A DNA stretch of 64,000 bases from Anaerofustis stercorihominis DSM 17244 (GTDB lineage: Bacteria; Bacillota; Clostridia; Eubacteriales; Anaerofustaceae). Under the pieces are notes generated by a model, which saw only the letters and a program-made list of their open reading frames with translations, ran no database searches and had not been told where the DNA came from. Both the position numbers and the translations under genes were made by a program. The stretch is taken from assembly GCF_000154825.1 (NCBI RefSeq), contig NZ_DS560015.1, positions 25,052 through 89,051 of the forward strand, in the 5' to 3' direction. Below are positions 37,829 to 47,234 of the stretch, one piece after another. Position 1 is the first letter of the stretch, and the number at the start of each line of letters is the position of its first letter.

Positions 37829-39233
37829 TTTAAGTCTTAAATGGGAGATGTTTAAATTCTTTGCTATCTTTATAGCCGTAGCACTTATACTACTATGGCT
37901 GTTTCAGATAGTATTTTTGGGCACCTCTTATAAATTGATTAAGACCAGAGAAATCAAATTCTCAGCAAATAAGATCGTTCAAAATTTTAACGAGGATTAT
38001 ATTGAACAAATTGCTATGTCCAAAGATTTTTGTATTTTAATCATGGACAGCACAGGAAATAATATTTTTTCTATTAAGACTACACCAAGATGTACTATCC
38101 ATAGATTATCTGCCGAAGGTATAAATTATTATGTAAACAGGGCGATGAAAAACGGCGGAGAATATTTGGAAAAATCGGCTTTAAGAAGAGATGATAAGGA
38201 ATACAGATTTGGTAATATTATTTTTTCAAAGCCTGAGAGTATAGTGTATACCAGGATAGTAAATGTAGGAGACAGCTTTTACGTAATGATGCTGGATTCC
38301 AATATTTCTCCTATAGATGCAACGGTAAGCACTCTCAGAGAACAGCTTATATGGATCACATTGCTTCTTGTTATACTTGCGGGGCTTCTTGCTTTTGCTA
38401 TTTCCAAGAAGATTGCTTCTCCTATAGAGAAGGTAACAAAAAAGGCGAAAAAGCTGGCAAAGGGAGAATATGAACCCGAAGATTTTGACGGAGGCTATAA
38501 AGAAATCAACCAGCTTGTTAATACTCTAAATTATGCGGCGGTTGAAATAGATAAGAATGAAGAATACAGAAGAGAACTTATAGCAAATGTATCTCACGAC
38601 CTTAGAACACCGCTTACAATGATAATCGGATATAGTGAAATGATAAGGGATTATCCGGAACAGGCTGAAGCAGATAACATCCAGACTATTATAGATGAAG
38701 CCAAAAGATTAAGTAGTTTGGTCAATGACACATTGGACTTTGCCAAGTATGAATCCGGAGCTATTGAACTGAATAAGAAAGATTTTAGCTTGACCAAGGA
38801 AATCGGAGATATCATAGAAAGATTTTCAACATTTACCGATTATAATATTGTATTCAATCATGATGAAGATATTATGGTAAATGCGGATGAGCTTCAAATA
38901 TCTCAAGTCATATACAATCTCCTTACAAATGCAATCAACTATACCGGTGATGATAAACTAATAACTATAAATCAAATAGTTAATGAGGGAAAAGTAAAGA
39001 TCGAAATAATCGATACCGGTGAGGGTATTGCGGAAGATAAACTTCCCGATATTTGGCAGAGATACTATAAGATAGATAAGACCCATAAGAGGTCCATTGT
39101 CGGAAGCGGGTTAGGTCTTTCCATTGTTAAGACGATACTTTTAAGACACTCTGCTGAATTCGGAGTTAATAGTAAAATCGGAGAAGGAAGTACTTTCTGG
39201 TTTGAACTTGATATTTTAAATAATAAGGAATAA
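37812..39233 (+). CDS. Membrane histidine kinase
   Basis: 473 residues from a TTG start that lies within the response regulator gene; GGAG lies about 12 nt upstream. Two membrane helices (about 13-33 and 175-197) enclose an extracellular sensor of about 140 residues. HAMP follows; the phospho-acceptor His is in ANVSHDLRTPLT; the ATPase has NLLTNAINYT (N box), IIDTGEGIAED (G1), the WQRYYKID F-like box and GSGLGLSIVK (G2). It phosphorylates the response regulator encoded just upstream. The position after htrA suggests envelope-stress sensing. Confidence 0.94.
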   Translation: MKKKTDLSLKWEMFKFFAIFIAVALILLWLFQIVFLGTSYKLIKTREIKFSANKIVQNFNEDYIEQIAMSKDFCILIMDSTGNNIFSIKTTPRCTIHRLSAEGINYYVNRAMKNGGEYLEKSALRRDDKEYRFGNIIFSKPESIVYTRIVNVGDSFYVMMLDSNISPIDATVSTLREQLIWITLLLVILAGLLAFAISKKIASPIEKVTKKAKKLAKGEYEPEDFDGGYKEINQLVNTLNYAAVEIDKNEEYRRELIANVSHDLRTPLTMIIGYSEMIRDYPEQAEADNIQTIIDEAKRLSSLVNDTLDFAKYESGAIELNKKDFSLTKEIGDIIERFSTFTDYNIVFNHDEDIMVNADELQISQVIYNLLTNAINYTGDDKLITINQIVNEGKVKIEIIDTGEGIAEDKLPDIWQRYYKIDKTHKRSIVGSGLGLSIVKTILLRHSAEFGVNSKIGEGSTFWFELDILNNKE

Positions 39234-39256
39234 GCTTAGCTTATTCCTTTTGTTTT
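39225..39256 (+). terminator. Terminator of the two-component operon
   Basis: AAGGAATAAGC / GCTTATTCCTT with a 3-nt loop and a following T-run; it overlaps the kinase stop codon. Confidence 0.85.
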
Positions 39257-39258
39257 TT

Positions 39259-39730
39259 AATTGGAACATATAAAATATATAGAAAAACAAAATTAAATAT
39301 AATGATTTTTTTGAATGTACTATTTTTAAATCCCAAATATTTTAATCCTTATATAATAATGGAATTTACATCTAAATCGTTAAAAGTGTAAACTTATAAT
39401 ATGAATAATGATCGAATATATTATATGATTTTTAGAAAAAGTAAAAGTTATCTTGATATTAAGGATTTATTATTACGTCTTTAATTTTGGACTTAAAAAA
39501 GAATATAATGATATATCGGAAATTATTTCTAATAATATTATAATAAAATCAGACTGAAAATTAACTAAGAAATCTTTAGATGTGTATTCCTAAATTTAGT
39601 TGAGATGATAAAAATGATATAATACTAATAGTTATTGACTTATTTAGAGGAATTTATTTTCTTTAAAGGTTTAACGAAACTAAAAAATTACTGATAAAAT
39701 GCTATAAATTGATATAACTGTATCCTAATT
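39259..39730. other. Gene-free AT-rich interval
   Basis: About 470 bases with no convincing gene, repeat or RNA motif. A short ORF of 27 codons near 39402 and several stop-riddled stretches could be remains of a lost gene, but I cannot identify one. Confidence 0.45.
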
Positions 39731-39732
39731 TA

Positions 39733-39761
39733 TTGAATAAAATAATACTTTATGATATAAT
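39733..39761 (+). promoter_or_regulatory. Promoter of yebC
   Basis: TTGAAT (39733-39738), 17-bp spacer, TATAAT (39756-39761). Confidence 0.75.
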
Positions 39762-39790
39762 ATATGGCAGTAAATTTACGGAGGGATAAT

Positions 39791-40534
39791 ATGTCAGGAC
39801 ATTCAAAATGGTCAACAATTAAACATAAAAAAGCGAAAACAGACGCTCAAAAAGGTAAAATATATACAAAGATGGCGAAACTTATCGCCGTAGCAGCGAG
39901 AGAAGGCGGAGCAGACCCTGATCTGAATGCTAAACTTAAAGACGCTATCGCAAAGGCTAAGTCTAACAATATGCCTAACGATAACATCGAAAGAGCTATT
40001 AAAAAGGGTGCGGGAGAACTTGGTAACAGTGTCTTCGAAGAAATCACTTACGAAGGTTATGGTATCGGCGGTGTTGCTGTCATAGTCGAAGCTCTTACAG
40101 ATAATAAAAACAGAACTGCCGGAGATGTTAGATATTACTTTGATAAAAACGGCGGGAACTTGGGAACCAGCGGATGCGTTTCATTCATGTTTGAAAAGAA
40201 AGGTACTATACTCGTAGATAATGACGGAAACGTAGATGAAGAAGAGCTTATGATGATTGCTTTAGACAGCGGTGCTGAAGACTTTGATGTGAGCGATGAT
40301 GGATTTGAGATAACGACTACACCTGAAACTTTTTCTAAAGTATGTGATGCATTGGAGGAAAATGTAATAAAAACAGCTTCTGCCAGTGTTGAAATGGTTC
40401 CAAGCAACTATACAAAGCTTGAAGATGAAGCGCAAATCAAGAAGTTTGAAAAAATGCTTGAGATGTTTGAAGATAATGATGATGTTCAGGATGTTTATCA
40501 CAATGCTGAATTTCCAGATGATTACGAAGGATAA
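39791..40534 (+). CDS. yebC: YebC/PmpR family protein
   Basis: 247 residues from ATG at 39791, chosen because MSGHSKWSTIKHKKAKTDAQKGK is the universal start of the family and GGAGGG lies just ahead; the ATG 27 nt earlier is upstream of that site. Full three-domain length, with GKNNMPNDNIERAIKKG-like segment (SNNMPNDNIERAIKKGAG) and EGYGIGGVAVIVE. YebC proteins have been linked to transcription control and, more recently, to relief of ribosome stalling at proline runs. It is monocistronic. Confidence 0.95.
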   Translation: MSGHSKWSTIKHKKAKTDAQKGKIYTKMAKLIAVAAREGGADPDLNAKLKDAIAKAKSNNMPNDNIERAIKKGAGELGNSVFEEITYEGYGIGGVAVIVEALTDNKNRTAGDVRYYFDKNGGNLGTSGCVSFMFEKKGTILVDNDGNVDEEELMMIALDSGAEDFDVSDDGFEITTTPETFSKVCDALEENVIKTASASVEMVPSNYTKLEDEAQIKKFEKMLEMFEDNDDVQDVYHNAEFPDDYEG

Positions 40535-40556
40535 TTAAAATATATATTATAAAATC

Positions 40557-40583
40557 AAAGAGTCTTATTAAAGGCTCTTTTTT
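40557..40583 (+). terminator. Terminator after yebC
   Basis: AAAGAGTCTT / AAGGCTCTTT with one wobble pair, a 4-nt loop and T residues. Confidence 0.82.
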
Positions 40584-40757
40584 ATTTTCAAATAATTATT
40601 TGATAAATTTTTTCTTTTTGTTTAATTCTCTATATAAAGTCAATAATTTAATGATTTAAAATACGGTTTTTTCATTCAAGATATCTATGTGTATAAAATT
40701 TCCCTATATGGTTAAAATATGAAATAATCAAATATCCACAAAGGAAGTAATGGGATT

Positions 40758-41360
40758 ATGAATAATTTAAATTTAAAAGATTTGCAAAAGAAGATTTTTA
40801 ATAAAAAAAATATACCTATACTTATATGCGTTATGTGTATAGGGTTAAGTGTTACATTGGCAGCCTGTTCTATGGAGCATGACAGCGACCCAAAAGCGGA
40901 GACTAAAAGCAATGAATACGACGATGTAAAAAGTTCCGTTCAGGAAGCAAAAACAACAGAAAATACTAAAGTTACTTTTAAGAGGTACTATACGAAAACT
41001 CAGAGTATAAAAGAAGAAACCTCGATGATAGACTCGGATAAAGTCGGACTCGGAGAAGAAGCATTCGGAGCGGAATATGAAAGTTATACAATCGAAAGTT
41101 TTTCTGCAGATAACGTGGTTCTTATAAAAGATATAGATTCTTATCCAAAGGGATATTATAAGATTACCGCTCTTAAGGATAACGGAGATGAATTCATAGC
41201 TGTGTATGAATATGATAATGACGGTAAAGAGAAACTGCTGGAAGTAACGGAGACACCTCTAGAACTTCTTGACAGTGATACCATTAAAGAAATAAAAGAG
41301 GGTATTGTTGTCGAAGGAAAAGATAAATTATATACAGTTTTACAAAATTATGCTGAGTAA
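40758..41360 (+). CDS. Lipoprotein with a BofC-like C-terminal domain
   Basis: 200 residues. A charged N-terminus and hydrophobic segment lead to a lipobox LAAC with Cys at 37, so it is a membrane-anchored lipoprotein. The region from about 75 resembles BofC: FKRYYTKTQSIKEE, YKITALKDNGDEFIAVYEYDNDG and a closing IKEGIVVEGKDKLYTVLQNYAE. BofC restrains SpoIVB in the intermembrane space during sporulation in Bacillus. The setting just upstream of sleB and ypeB (10-nt gaps) supports a spore role, probably in the forespore. Assignment is by resemblance of the C-terminal part only; sigma-G control is likely but I could not fix a promoter. Confidence 0.65.
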   Translation: MNNLNLKDLQKKIFNKKNIPILICVMCIGLSVTLAACSMEHDSDPKAETKSNEYDDVKSSVQEAKTTENTKVTFKRYYTKTQSIKEETSMIDSDKVGLGEEAFGAEYESYTIESFSADNVVLIKDIDSYPKGYYKITALKDNGDEFIAVYEYDNDGKEKLLEVTETPLELLDSDTIKEIKEGIVVEGKDKLYTVLQNYAE

Positions 41361-41369
41361 GGAGAAAAT

Positions 41370-42062
41370 ATGAAAAAGAAAAGTAAGATTATTTTATTTT
41401 TGGTATGTGCGGTTTTCAGTGCAAGTATTATTTTAGTCAATATTTATGCTGCGAACTATGTTTATTACGGTTCGCCTGCTGCACACGTCAAACCTGTACA
41501 GGAGAAATTAAAAAGATGGGGATATTATGACGGAAGCGTGGACGGGAAGTTCGGTGCCGCAACGGAAAAAGCCGTTAAGTATTTTCAAAGGAAAAACGGA
41601 CTTACACAAGACGGCAAAGCAGGAAAGAGTACTTTAGAAAAGATGGGATTATATAATTTACTTTCATCTTCGGGAAGTACTTCCGCAGGTTCGTCTTCGT
41701 CATCCACTAATTCTAATGATGTAAATTTGATTGCGAGAGCTGTTAACGGTGAAGCCAGAGGAGAACCTTATGAAGGTCAGGTCGCCGTTGCCGCAGTTAT
41801 ATTAAATCGTGTTAAGTCATCGTCTTTTCCAAACAGTGTAAGCGGTGTTGTTTATCAAAACGGTGCCTTTGATGCCGTTGCAGACGGACAAGTAAATCTA
41901 TCGCCGAATGCTTCTTGTGTAAAAGCAGCGAAAGATGCGATGAACGGCTGGGATCCGTCGGGCGGAGCGATTTATTATTATAATCCCAAGACCGCAACCA
42001 ATAAATGGATAAGAACGAGACCTATTATCAGAACGATAGGTAATCATGTATTTTGTAAGTAG
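41370..42062 (+). CDS. sleB: Spore cortex-lytic enzyme SleB
   Basis: 230 residues. An N-terminal signal peptide or anchor (about 5-25), a peptidoglycan-binding domain (YGSPAAHVKPVQEKLKRWGYYDGSVDGKFG, in two adjoining runs), a serine-rich linker and a C-terminal cell-wall hydrolase domain (hydrolase_2) with LIARAVNGEARGEPYEGQVAVAAVILNRVKSSSFP and the catalytic Glu in NGEARG. It acts on muramic-delta-lactam in the cortex during germination. It lies 9 nt before ypeB, whose product keeps SleB inactive in dormant spores. Confidence 0.93.
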   Translation: MKKKSKIILFLVCAVFSASIILVNIYAANYVYYGSPAAHVKPVQEKLKRWGYYDGSVDGKFGAATEKAVKYFQRKNGLTQDGKAGKSTLEKMGLYNLLSSSGSTSAGSSSSSTNSNDVNLIARAVNGEARGEPYEGQVAVAAVILNRVKSSSFPNSVSGVVYQNGAFDAVADGQVNLSPNASCVKAAKDAMNGWDPSGGAIYYYNPKTATNKWIRTRPIIRTIGNHVFCK

Positions 42063-42070
42063 GTGAAGGA

Positions 42071-43396
42071 ATGAAGAAAAATATATTAATCGGATTTTTA
42101 CTTGTAGTTGTCGTTACTTTAGGCGTATTTTCTTATACCGGGACTAAAGCAAGCGGAAGTTTGGAGACTGCTGTTACCAACAATTATGAAAAGAGCCTGT
42201 CTTCGCTTTTAGAAAGCTTTGAACAGATGAATTCCAGACTATCCAAGCTTTCTGTAAGTAATGATGATAAGTTTATAAAAAAAGAATTAGTCAATTTGTA
42301 TGGATTAAATCTATCAATAAATGAAAATATCAACTCACTTCCCATAAACCATTCTGCAGTGGTTGAAGCCAGCAAATTTTTAAATAAGACTACAAATTAT
42401 TATTATTCTTTGATAACAGCAAATAAAAAAATAACATCCAAAAATAAAGCTGATATCAAGAATATATATACCGCAAGCGATAAAATATTCAAAAGATTAG
42501 ATGAGATGAATAATGAAATAAGATACAGTAAAGACGGATATAACTGGGTGGAAAACAGTAATGTATTCATGGCCGATACAAGTACAAAAATAGATAACAG
42601 CTTCAAAGCTACCAATGAAGAGATCAATGAATATCCTACACTGATATTCGACGGACCTTTCTCGGATTCTATAAAGACTGATGAAAAGATAAAAGTAGGA
42701 AGTAAAGATATTACCAAAGAAGAAGGGCTTGAAACTGTAAGAAAATATATAGGCGGTAAAGCCGAAGTAAGTTATGATTCTTTTGATAACAGTAATATCG
42801 AATGTTATGTTTATAAGTATAATTTAAATAATACTTCTTATTATGTTTATGTAAGTAAGAGCGGTGGAAAAATAATCACCGTCAACAGTAACTACCTTGC
42901 GGCCGAAAATTCAAACAGAACCATTGATATCAAAGAGGCTATATCCATAGGTAAAAAGCATCTTGAAAATATGGGAATTAAAAACATGGAAGAAAACTAC
43001 TATGAAACGGATTCAAATGTAGTTACCGTAAATTATGCTTATAATCAAGACGGGGTTACTTGTTATCCCGATTTGGTAAAAGTTAAAATAAGTTTGGTAA
43101 ATAAAAAAGTAGTGGGTATGGAAGCTACAAATTACTATACAAACCATAAAACAAGAAATATAGATAAAAAAATATTAAAATTAAAAAATGCAAGAAATAA
43201 AGTTAGTAAAGACTTTAAAATAACAAAAGAAAGACTTGCTCTGATACCAACGGAAACGAACAGCGAAAAGTTATGTTACGAATTTAAAGGAACAAAAGAT
43301 AAAGAAACATTTATTATTTATATAAACGCAAAAACAGGTGATGAAGAAAATATTTTAAAGGTCGTAGAGGCTGATGACAGTATTTTAACAATGTAA
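42071..43396 (+). CDS. ypeB: Germination protein YpeB
   Basis: 441 residues with a single N-terminal membrane helix (about 5-22), a helical middle and C-terminal PepSY-type repeats, the layout of YpeB, partner and stabiliser of SleB. The gene follows sleB by 8 nt, the fixed order in spore formers. Recognisable pieces: WVENSNVFMADTSTKIDNSFK and the two PepSY-like segments around ITKEEGLETVRKYIG and DIKEAISIGKKHL. It is the last gene before rnpB and no clean terminator separates them. Confidence 0.92.
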   Translation: MKKNILIGFLLVVVVTLGVFSYTGTKASGSLETAVTNNYEKSLSSLLESFEQMNSRLSKLSVSNDDKFIKKELVNLYGLNLSINENINSLPINHSAVVEASKFLNKTTNYYYSLITANKKITSKNKADIKNIYTASDKIFKRLDEMNNEIRYSKDGYNWVENSNVFMADTSTKIDNSFKATNEEINEYPTLIFDGPFSDSIKTDEKIKVGSKDITKEEGLETVRKYIGGKAEVSYDSFDNSNIECYVYKYNLNNTSYYVYVSKSGGKIITVNSNYLAAENSNRTIDIKEAISIGKKHLENMGIKNMEENYYETDSNVVTVNYAYNQDGVTCYPDLVKVKISLVNKKVVGMEATNYYTNHKTRNIDKKILKLKNARNKVSKDFKITKERLALIPTETNSEKLCYEFKGTKDKETFIIYINAKTGDEENILKVVEADDSILTM

Positions 43397-43403
43397 TATT
43401 TTG

Positions 43404-43432
43404 TTGAAAAAAGTATTTAAAGATGATATAAT
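43404..43432 (+). promoter_or_regulatory. Promoter of rnpB
   Basis: TTGAAA (43404-43409), 17-bp spacer, TATAAT (43427-43432), directly ahead of the RNase P RNA. Confidence 0.85.
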
Positions 43433-43436
43433 TAGC

Positions 43437-43775
43437 CGAAAAGCAAGTCGTTTGATCGCTTTATATAAAGAGGAAAGTCCGAGCTCCATAGGGCAATAGT
43501 GCCGGCTAACGGCCGGTTAGGGTAACCTAAAGGAAAGTGCAACAGAAAGGAAACCGCCCGTAAGGGTAAGGGTGAAAGGGTGAGGTAAGAGCTCACAGTT
43601 AGGTAGGTAACTATCTAGACGTGTAAACCCCACTAGGAGCAAGACCAAAAAAGAACTAGGCTTTTGCCGGTCGGCTGCCCGCTGACGGTTCGTGGTAGGT
43701 CGCTTGAACTTATTGGCAACAATAAGTCTAGATAGATGATCATTAAAACAGAACTCGGCTTATGAACTTGCTTAT
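43437..43775 (+). ncRNA. rnpB: RNase P RNA, class A-like
   Basis: About 340 nt, the catalytic RNA of the enzyme that trims the 5' leader of pre-tRNA. The P1 helix is AAGCAAGT (43441-43448) with ACTTGCTT (43766-43773). Conserved region I reads GAGGAAAGTCCGAGCTC, the P15-like region GGAAAGTGCAACAGAAA shows one change from the usual GTGCCACAGAAA, and conserved region V reads ACAGAACTCGGCTTATG. The ends are set by P1 and the promoter and may be off by a few bases. Confidence 0.95.
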
Positions 43776-43779
43776 AATA

Positions 43780-43807
43780 AAAGTACCGACGGTGCTTTTA
43801 TTTTTTT
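43780..43807 (+). terminator. Terminator of rnpB
   Basis: AAAAGTACC / GGTGCTTTT with one wobble pair and a long T-run. Confidence 0.8.
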
Positions 43808-43831
43808 ATTTGAGTTTACGTTTATACTTGA

Positions 43832-43860
43832 TTGATAATAAAAGTGAATTAATGTATAAT
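43832..43860 (+). promoter_or_regulatory. Promoter of the ABC exporter gene
   Basis: TTGATA (43832-43837), 17-bp spacer, TATAAT (43855-43860), 43 nt before the start codon. Confidence 0.72.
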
Positions 43861-43903
43861 GATGTAGATTTATTACTTAAGACTAACAAGAAAGGAGGAC
43901 AAA

Positions 43904-45661
43904 ATGTCGATATTTAAAAAATTTATAAATTATTATAAACCATATAAAAAGTTATTTTACTTCGATATGTTTTGTGCGATTATAGTTTCGATAGTTGATT
44001 TGGCTTTTCCTCAGATACTAAAATATTTGACCAACGGTCTTTTTACGAAGGGTACAAGCGTTATAGTTAAGTATATAGGTATAGTGGCAATACTGATGTT
44101 TGTTATGTATATAATAAGGACTTACTGTGAGTATTTTATCACTTCATGGGGACACATTATGGGTGCAAATATGGAAAGCAATATGCGTCAGGACCTATTT
44201 GACCAGTATCAGAGACTTTCATTTTCTTATTATGACCAAAATAATACAGGGGATATGATGTCGAAACTTGTTTCCGACCTATTCGATATTTCCGAGCTTG
44301 CACATCACGGTCCGGAGAATATATTTATTTCCACATTTAAAATCGTAGGTTCGTTTATATTCCTGGCGTTCATAAGCGTTCCTCTAACGATGATATTAGT
44401 TGTTATAACCATAGCAATGCTTGTTTTCTGTTTGATTTTAAACAGGAAAATGCAGGCTACCTTTACCGATAACAGAAAGAAAATTGCGGGGGTGAACTCT
44501 GCGGTGCAGGATAGTTTGTCGGGGATAAGGGTAGTAAAATCGTTTGCTAACGAAGATATAGAACATGAAAAATTTGATTACAGCAATAGGATGTTTTTAA
44601 ATTCAAAGACTGCTCAGTACAAGATGATGGGTAAATATCATGCAGGTACATCGTTCTTCAAAGGGCTTTTGTACCTGGCGATAATAGTATGCGGAGGGCT
44701 TTTTGTAGCTTACGGAAAAATGAATGTTGCTGACCTTGCAGTTTATGCTCTATATATAGGTATATTTATTACTCCCGTAGAAGTCCTTATTAATTTTACC
44801 GAGCAGTTCCAAAAGGGATATGCGGGATTTAAGCGTTTCTTGGATGTTATAGAATTAAATCCGGATATTGTTGATAAAAATGAGGCAGACGAGCTTAAAA
44901 ACGTAGGCGGAAATATTGATTTTAATAATGTTTCATTTTCTTATGAAGAGGGGAGTAAAGTCCTCAGTAATATTAATATTCATATCAAAAAGGGTAAAAC
45001 AGTTGCTTTGGTCGGACCTTCAGGCGGAGGGAAAACGACTTTATGTTCTTTGATACCGAGATTTTATGATGTGGATAAAGGCGATATATTAATAGACGGA
45101 CAAAACATAAAAGACGTAACTCTTAAATCCCTTAGAAACTCTATCGGTGTCGTTCAGCAGGATGTATATATGTTCGGCGGGAGTATAAAGGATAATATCG
45201 CTTACGGTAAACCGGGAGCTACCGATGAAGAAATAATTGAAGCCGCTAAAAATGCAAATATCCATGATTTTATAATGGAACTCGAAGACGGATATGATAC
45301 TTACGTAGGGGAGAGAGGAACAAGACTTTCCGGAGGACAAAAGCAAAGGATCTCCATTGCCAGAGTATTCCTTAAAAATCCCGAGATACTAATACTTGAT
45401 GAAGCGACTTCCGCACTTGATAATGAAAGCGAAAGACATATTCAGTTATCTCTTGAAAAATTATCAAAGGATAGGACTACTATAGTTATTGCACATAGAT
45501 TAAGTACTATAAAAAATGCTGATGAAATCATAGTAATAGTAAACGGAAGGACTACCGAGAGAGGTAATCATAAGGATTTGATAGCTAAGAACGGTCTGTA
45601 TGCAAAATATTATAATATGCAGTTTGAAGGGCTTGAAAAATTTGATATTTACGAAGATTAA
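43904..45661 (+). CDS. ABC exporter, fused membrane and ATPase domains
   Basis: 585 residues. Six membrane helices in the first 310 residues (ABC_membrane), then an ATPase with Walker A GPSGGGKTT, Q-loop VVQQDVYMF, signature LSGGQKQR, Walker B ILILDEATSALD and the switch His in IAHRLSTI. It is a half-transporter that must pair with itself or a partner. The subfamily (MsbA/lipid A-like, multidrug or peptide) cannot be settled. It is monocistronic between its own promoter and terminator. AAGGAGGAC precedes the ATG. Confidence 0.93.
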   Translation: MSIFKKFINYYKPYKKLFYFDMFCAIIVSIVDLAFPQILKYLTNGLFTKGTSVIVKYIGIVAILMFVMYIIRTYCEYFITSWGHIMGANMESNMRQDLFDQYQRLSFSYYDQNNTGDMMSKLVSDLFDISELAHHGPENIFISTFKIVGSFIFLAFISVPLTMILVVITIAMLVFCLILNRKMQATFTDNRKKIAGVNSAVQDSLSGIRVVKSFANEDIEHEKFDYSNRMFLNSKTAQYKMMGKYHAGTSFFKGLLYLAIIVCGGLFVAYGKMNVADLAVYALYIGIFITPVEVLINFTEQFQKGYAGFKRFLDVIELNPDIVDKNEADELKNVGGNIDFNNVSFSYEEGSKVLSNINIHIKKGKTVALVGPSGGGKTTLCSLIPRFYDVDKGDILIDGQNIKDVTLKSLRNSIGVVQQDVYMFGGSIKDNIAYGKPGATDEEIIEAAKNANIHDFIMELEDGYDTYVGERGTRLSGGQKQRISIARVFLKNPEILILDEATSALDNESERHIQLSLEKLSKDRTTIVIAHRLSTIKNADEIIVIVNGRTTERGNHKDLIAKNGLYAKYYNMQFEGLEKFDIYED

Positions 45662-45662
45662 A

Positions 45663-45687
45663 ATGACAGCTTTATGCTGTCTTTTTT
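45663..45687 (+). terminator. Terminator after the ABC exporter gene
   Basis: GACAGC / GCTGTC stem with a 5-nt loop and a six-T run, 3 nt after the stop codon. Confidence 0.82.
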
Positions 45688-45902
45688 ATTATTTGTATTT
45701 TATTTAAATATAATTTGATTAATAAAATATAGGTTAAATATTTGTACTTATATTTTATATTTTAAAAGTTATTTTATAGCTAATATATAAAAACTGTAAA
45801 AATAATAAATTAAGTGATATACTTGATTTTATAAAAAGTCATTAATTTATAAATTATTTTTATATATGATTAATAAAAAAGATATAAAAAGAGGTCAATG
45901 TT

Positions 45903-47195
45903 TTGATAAGAGATTTACTTTTAGAAACTTACGGAAAATATTTAGGCGGAGATTTAGTAAATACAGTACTTTCAAAAAATGAAGTAATGGTACACGCCTG
46001 CGGAAAAATAGACGGATACGAATATACGAATTCCGTTGATGCATTAGATATGGCGATAAAAAAGGGCGGAAGATATATTGAAGTGGATTTGTCACTTACC
46101 AAAGATGAAAGAGTAGTTTGTGTGCATAAATGGGATAAAAATACTTTTGAAAGACTTGGTATAGCTTATCGCACAGAAGGTTTAAGTTATGATGAATTTA
46201 TGAAGTCCAAATATTATGACAATTATTCCACTATGGATTTAGATATGATTATAGATTATTTAAAGAAATATGAAGATCTATATATAATGCTTGACGTGAC
46301 GAAAGATTTGGATGAGGAAGATACAAAAAAGATATATGAGTTGATCATAAAAGGATTTGAAGAGAATAAAAAATTGCTTGATAGAGTTGTTATCGAAGGC
46401 GGGAGTATAGAAATGTTTGAAGCCATAAACTCTATATTTGATTTTCCCAATAAGCATTTTTATTTGACCGGAAAAGATATAAATGAAGAAAGAGTAGATG
46501 AAATTCTTGAATATATAAAAAATGACGGACATTTTGTGAGTGTAAGTTCTCACAAAAAAAATGTAAAAGTAGATATAATAAGAAAAGTCCATAAACTTGG
46601 GATCGTTTATATAACATATCCGATAAATGAACCTGCAGAAGCTTTGAAATATTTTAATTTCGGAGTTGATATAATTTGTTCATCGGAACTGACCAAAGAG
46701 GATTTTTTAAAAGAAATAGAAAATATGTCCCATGAGGATAAAGTGAGATTATTCTTTGAAAAGGATGTATTTGCCGTAGATACTGCGGGTGCATATATAG
46801 TAAGTATTTCGGAAGATGAAGCTGAATGTGCGATGAAAGTCGAACATAAACATATAAATGGTTCGGGGATAGTACAAGGCGGTGCTTTATTTACCCTTGC
46901 GGACTTTGCCTTCGGCGTCCTTGCGGATTCTAAAGGCTATCCCCAAGTTTCCGTAAGTAATACTATTTCATATTTAAGACCGGGAGAAATGGGGGATATA
47001 CTTACTGCCGTGGCGAGAGTTGTTTCAAAAGGAAATAAGATTTGTTTTTATAAAGTCGATATTTATAATCAGGATAATAAACATTTGGCAACTATGGACG
47101 TTACGGGGTACATTAAAACATTAAATATTAAAATAGCATTTTTTATTATTGTTTTGATTATCAAAATGCTTTATAATGATAGCCAATATAGTTAA
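45903..47195 (+). CDS. GDPD-like domain fused to a PaaI-type thioesterase
   Basis: 430 residues from a TTG start at 45903, with AGAGGT 7 nt ahead; the nearby ATG at 45898 is out of frame and stops at once. Residues 1-260 look like a glycerophosphodiester phosphodiesterase/PI-PLC barrel: HACGKIDGYEYTNSVDALDMAI, GGRYIEVDLSLTKD and VCVHKWDK carry the catalytic His and Glu/Asp set. Residues 270-400 are a hotdog thioesterase: HINGSGIVQGGALFTLADFAFG and VSVSNTISYLRPGEMGD. A short hydrophobic tail (KIAFFIIVLIIKM) ends the protein. I do not know a described fusion of these two. No signal peptide is seen, so both activities are probably cytosolic, perhaps in lipid turnover. Confidence 0.75.
   Translation: MIRDLLLETYGKYLGGDLVNTVLSKNEVMVHACGKIDGYEYTNSVDALDMAIKKGGRYIEVDLSLTKDERVVCVHKWDKNTFERLGIAYRTEGLSYDEFMKSKYYDNYSTMDLDMIIDYLKKYEDLYIMLDVTKDLDEEDTKKIYELIIKGFEENKKLLDRVVIEGGSIEMFEAINSIFDFPNKHFYLTGKDINEERVDEILEYIKNDGHFVSVSSHKKNVKVDIIRKVHKLGIVYITYPINEPAEALKYFNFGVDIICSSELTKEDFLKEIENMSHEDKVRLFFEKDVFAVDTAGAYIVSISEDEAECAMKVEHKHINGSGIVQGGALFTLADFAFGVLADSKGYPQVSVSNTISYLRPGEMGDILTAVARVVSKGNKICFYKVDIYNQDNKHLATMDVTGYIKTLNIKIAFFIIVLIIKMLYNDSQYS
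47149..47177 (+). promoter_or_regulatory. Promoter of the RND gene
   Basis: TTGTTT (47149-47154), 17-bp spacer, TATAAT (47172-47177). It lies inside the 3' end of the GDPD-thioesterase gene, 58 nt before the RND start. Confidence 0.65.
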
Positions 47196-47234
47196 TTTTT
47201 CGGCTATATCAGCTATTTAGCTTGGGAGAAAATT

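Noticed and set aside
39259-39730. Decayed transposase or other pseudogene ahead of yebC
   Set aside because: Only short unrecognisable frames; not enough to call a pseudogene.
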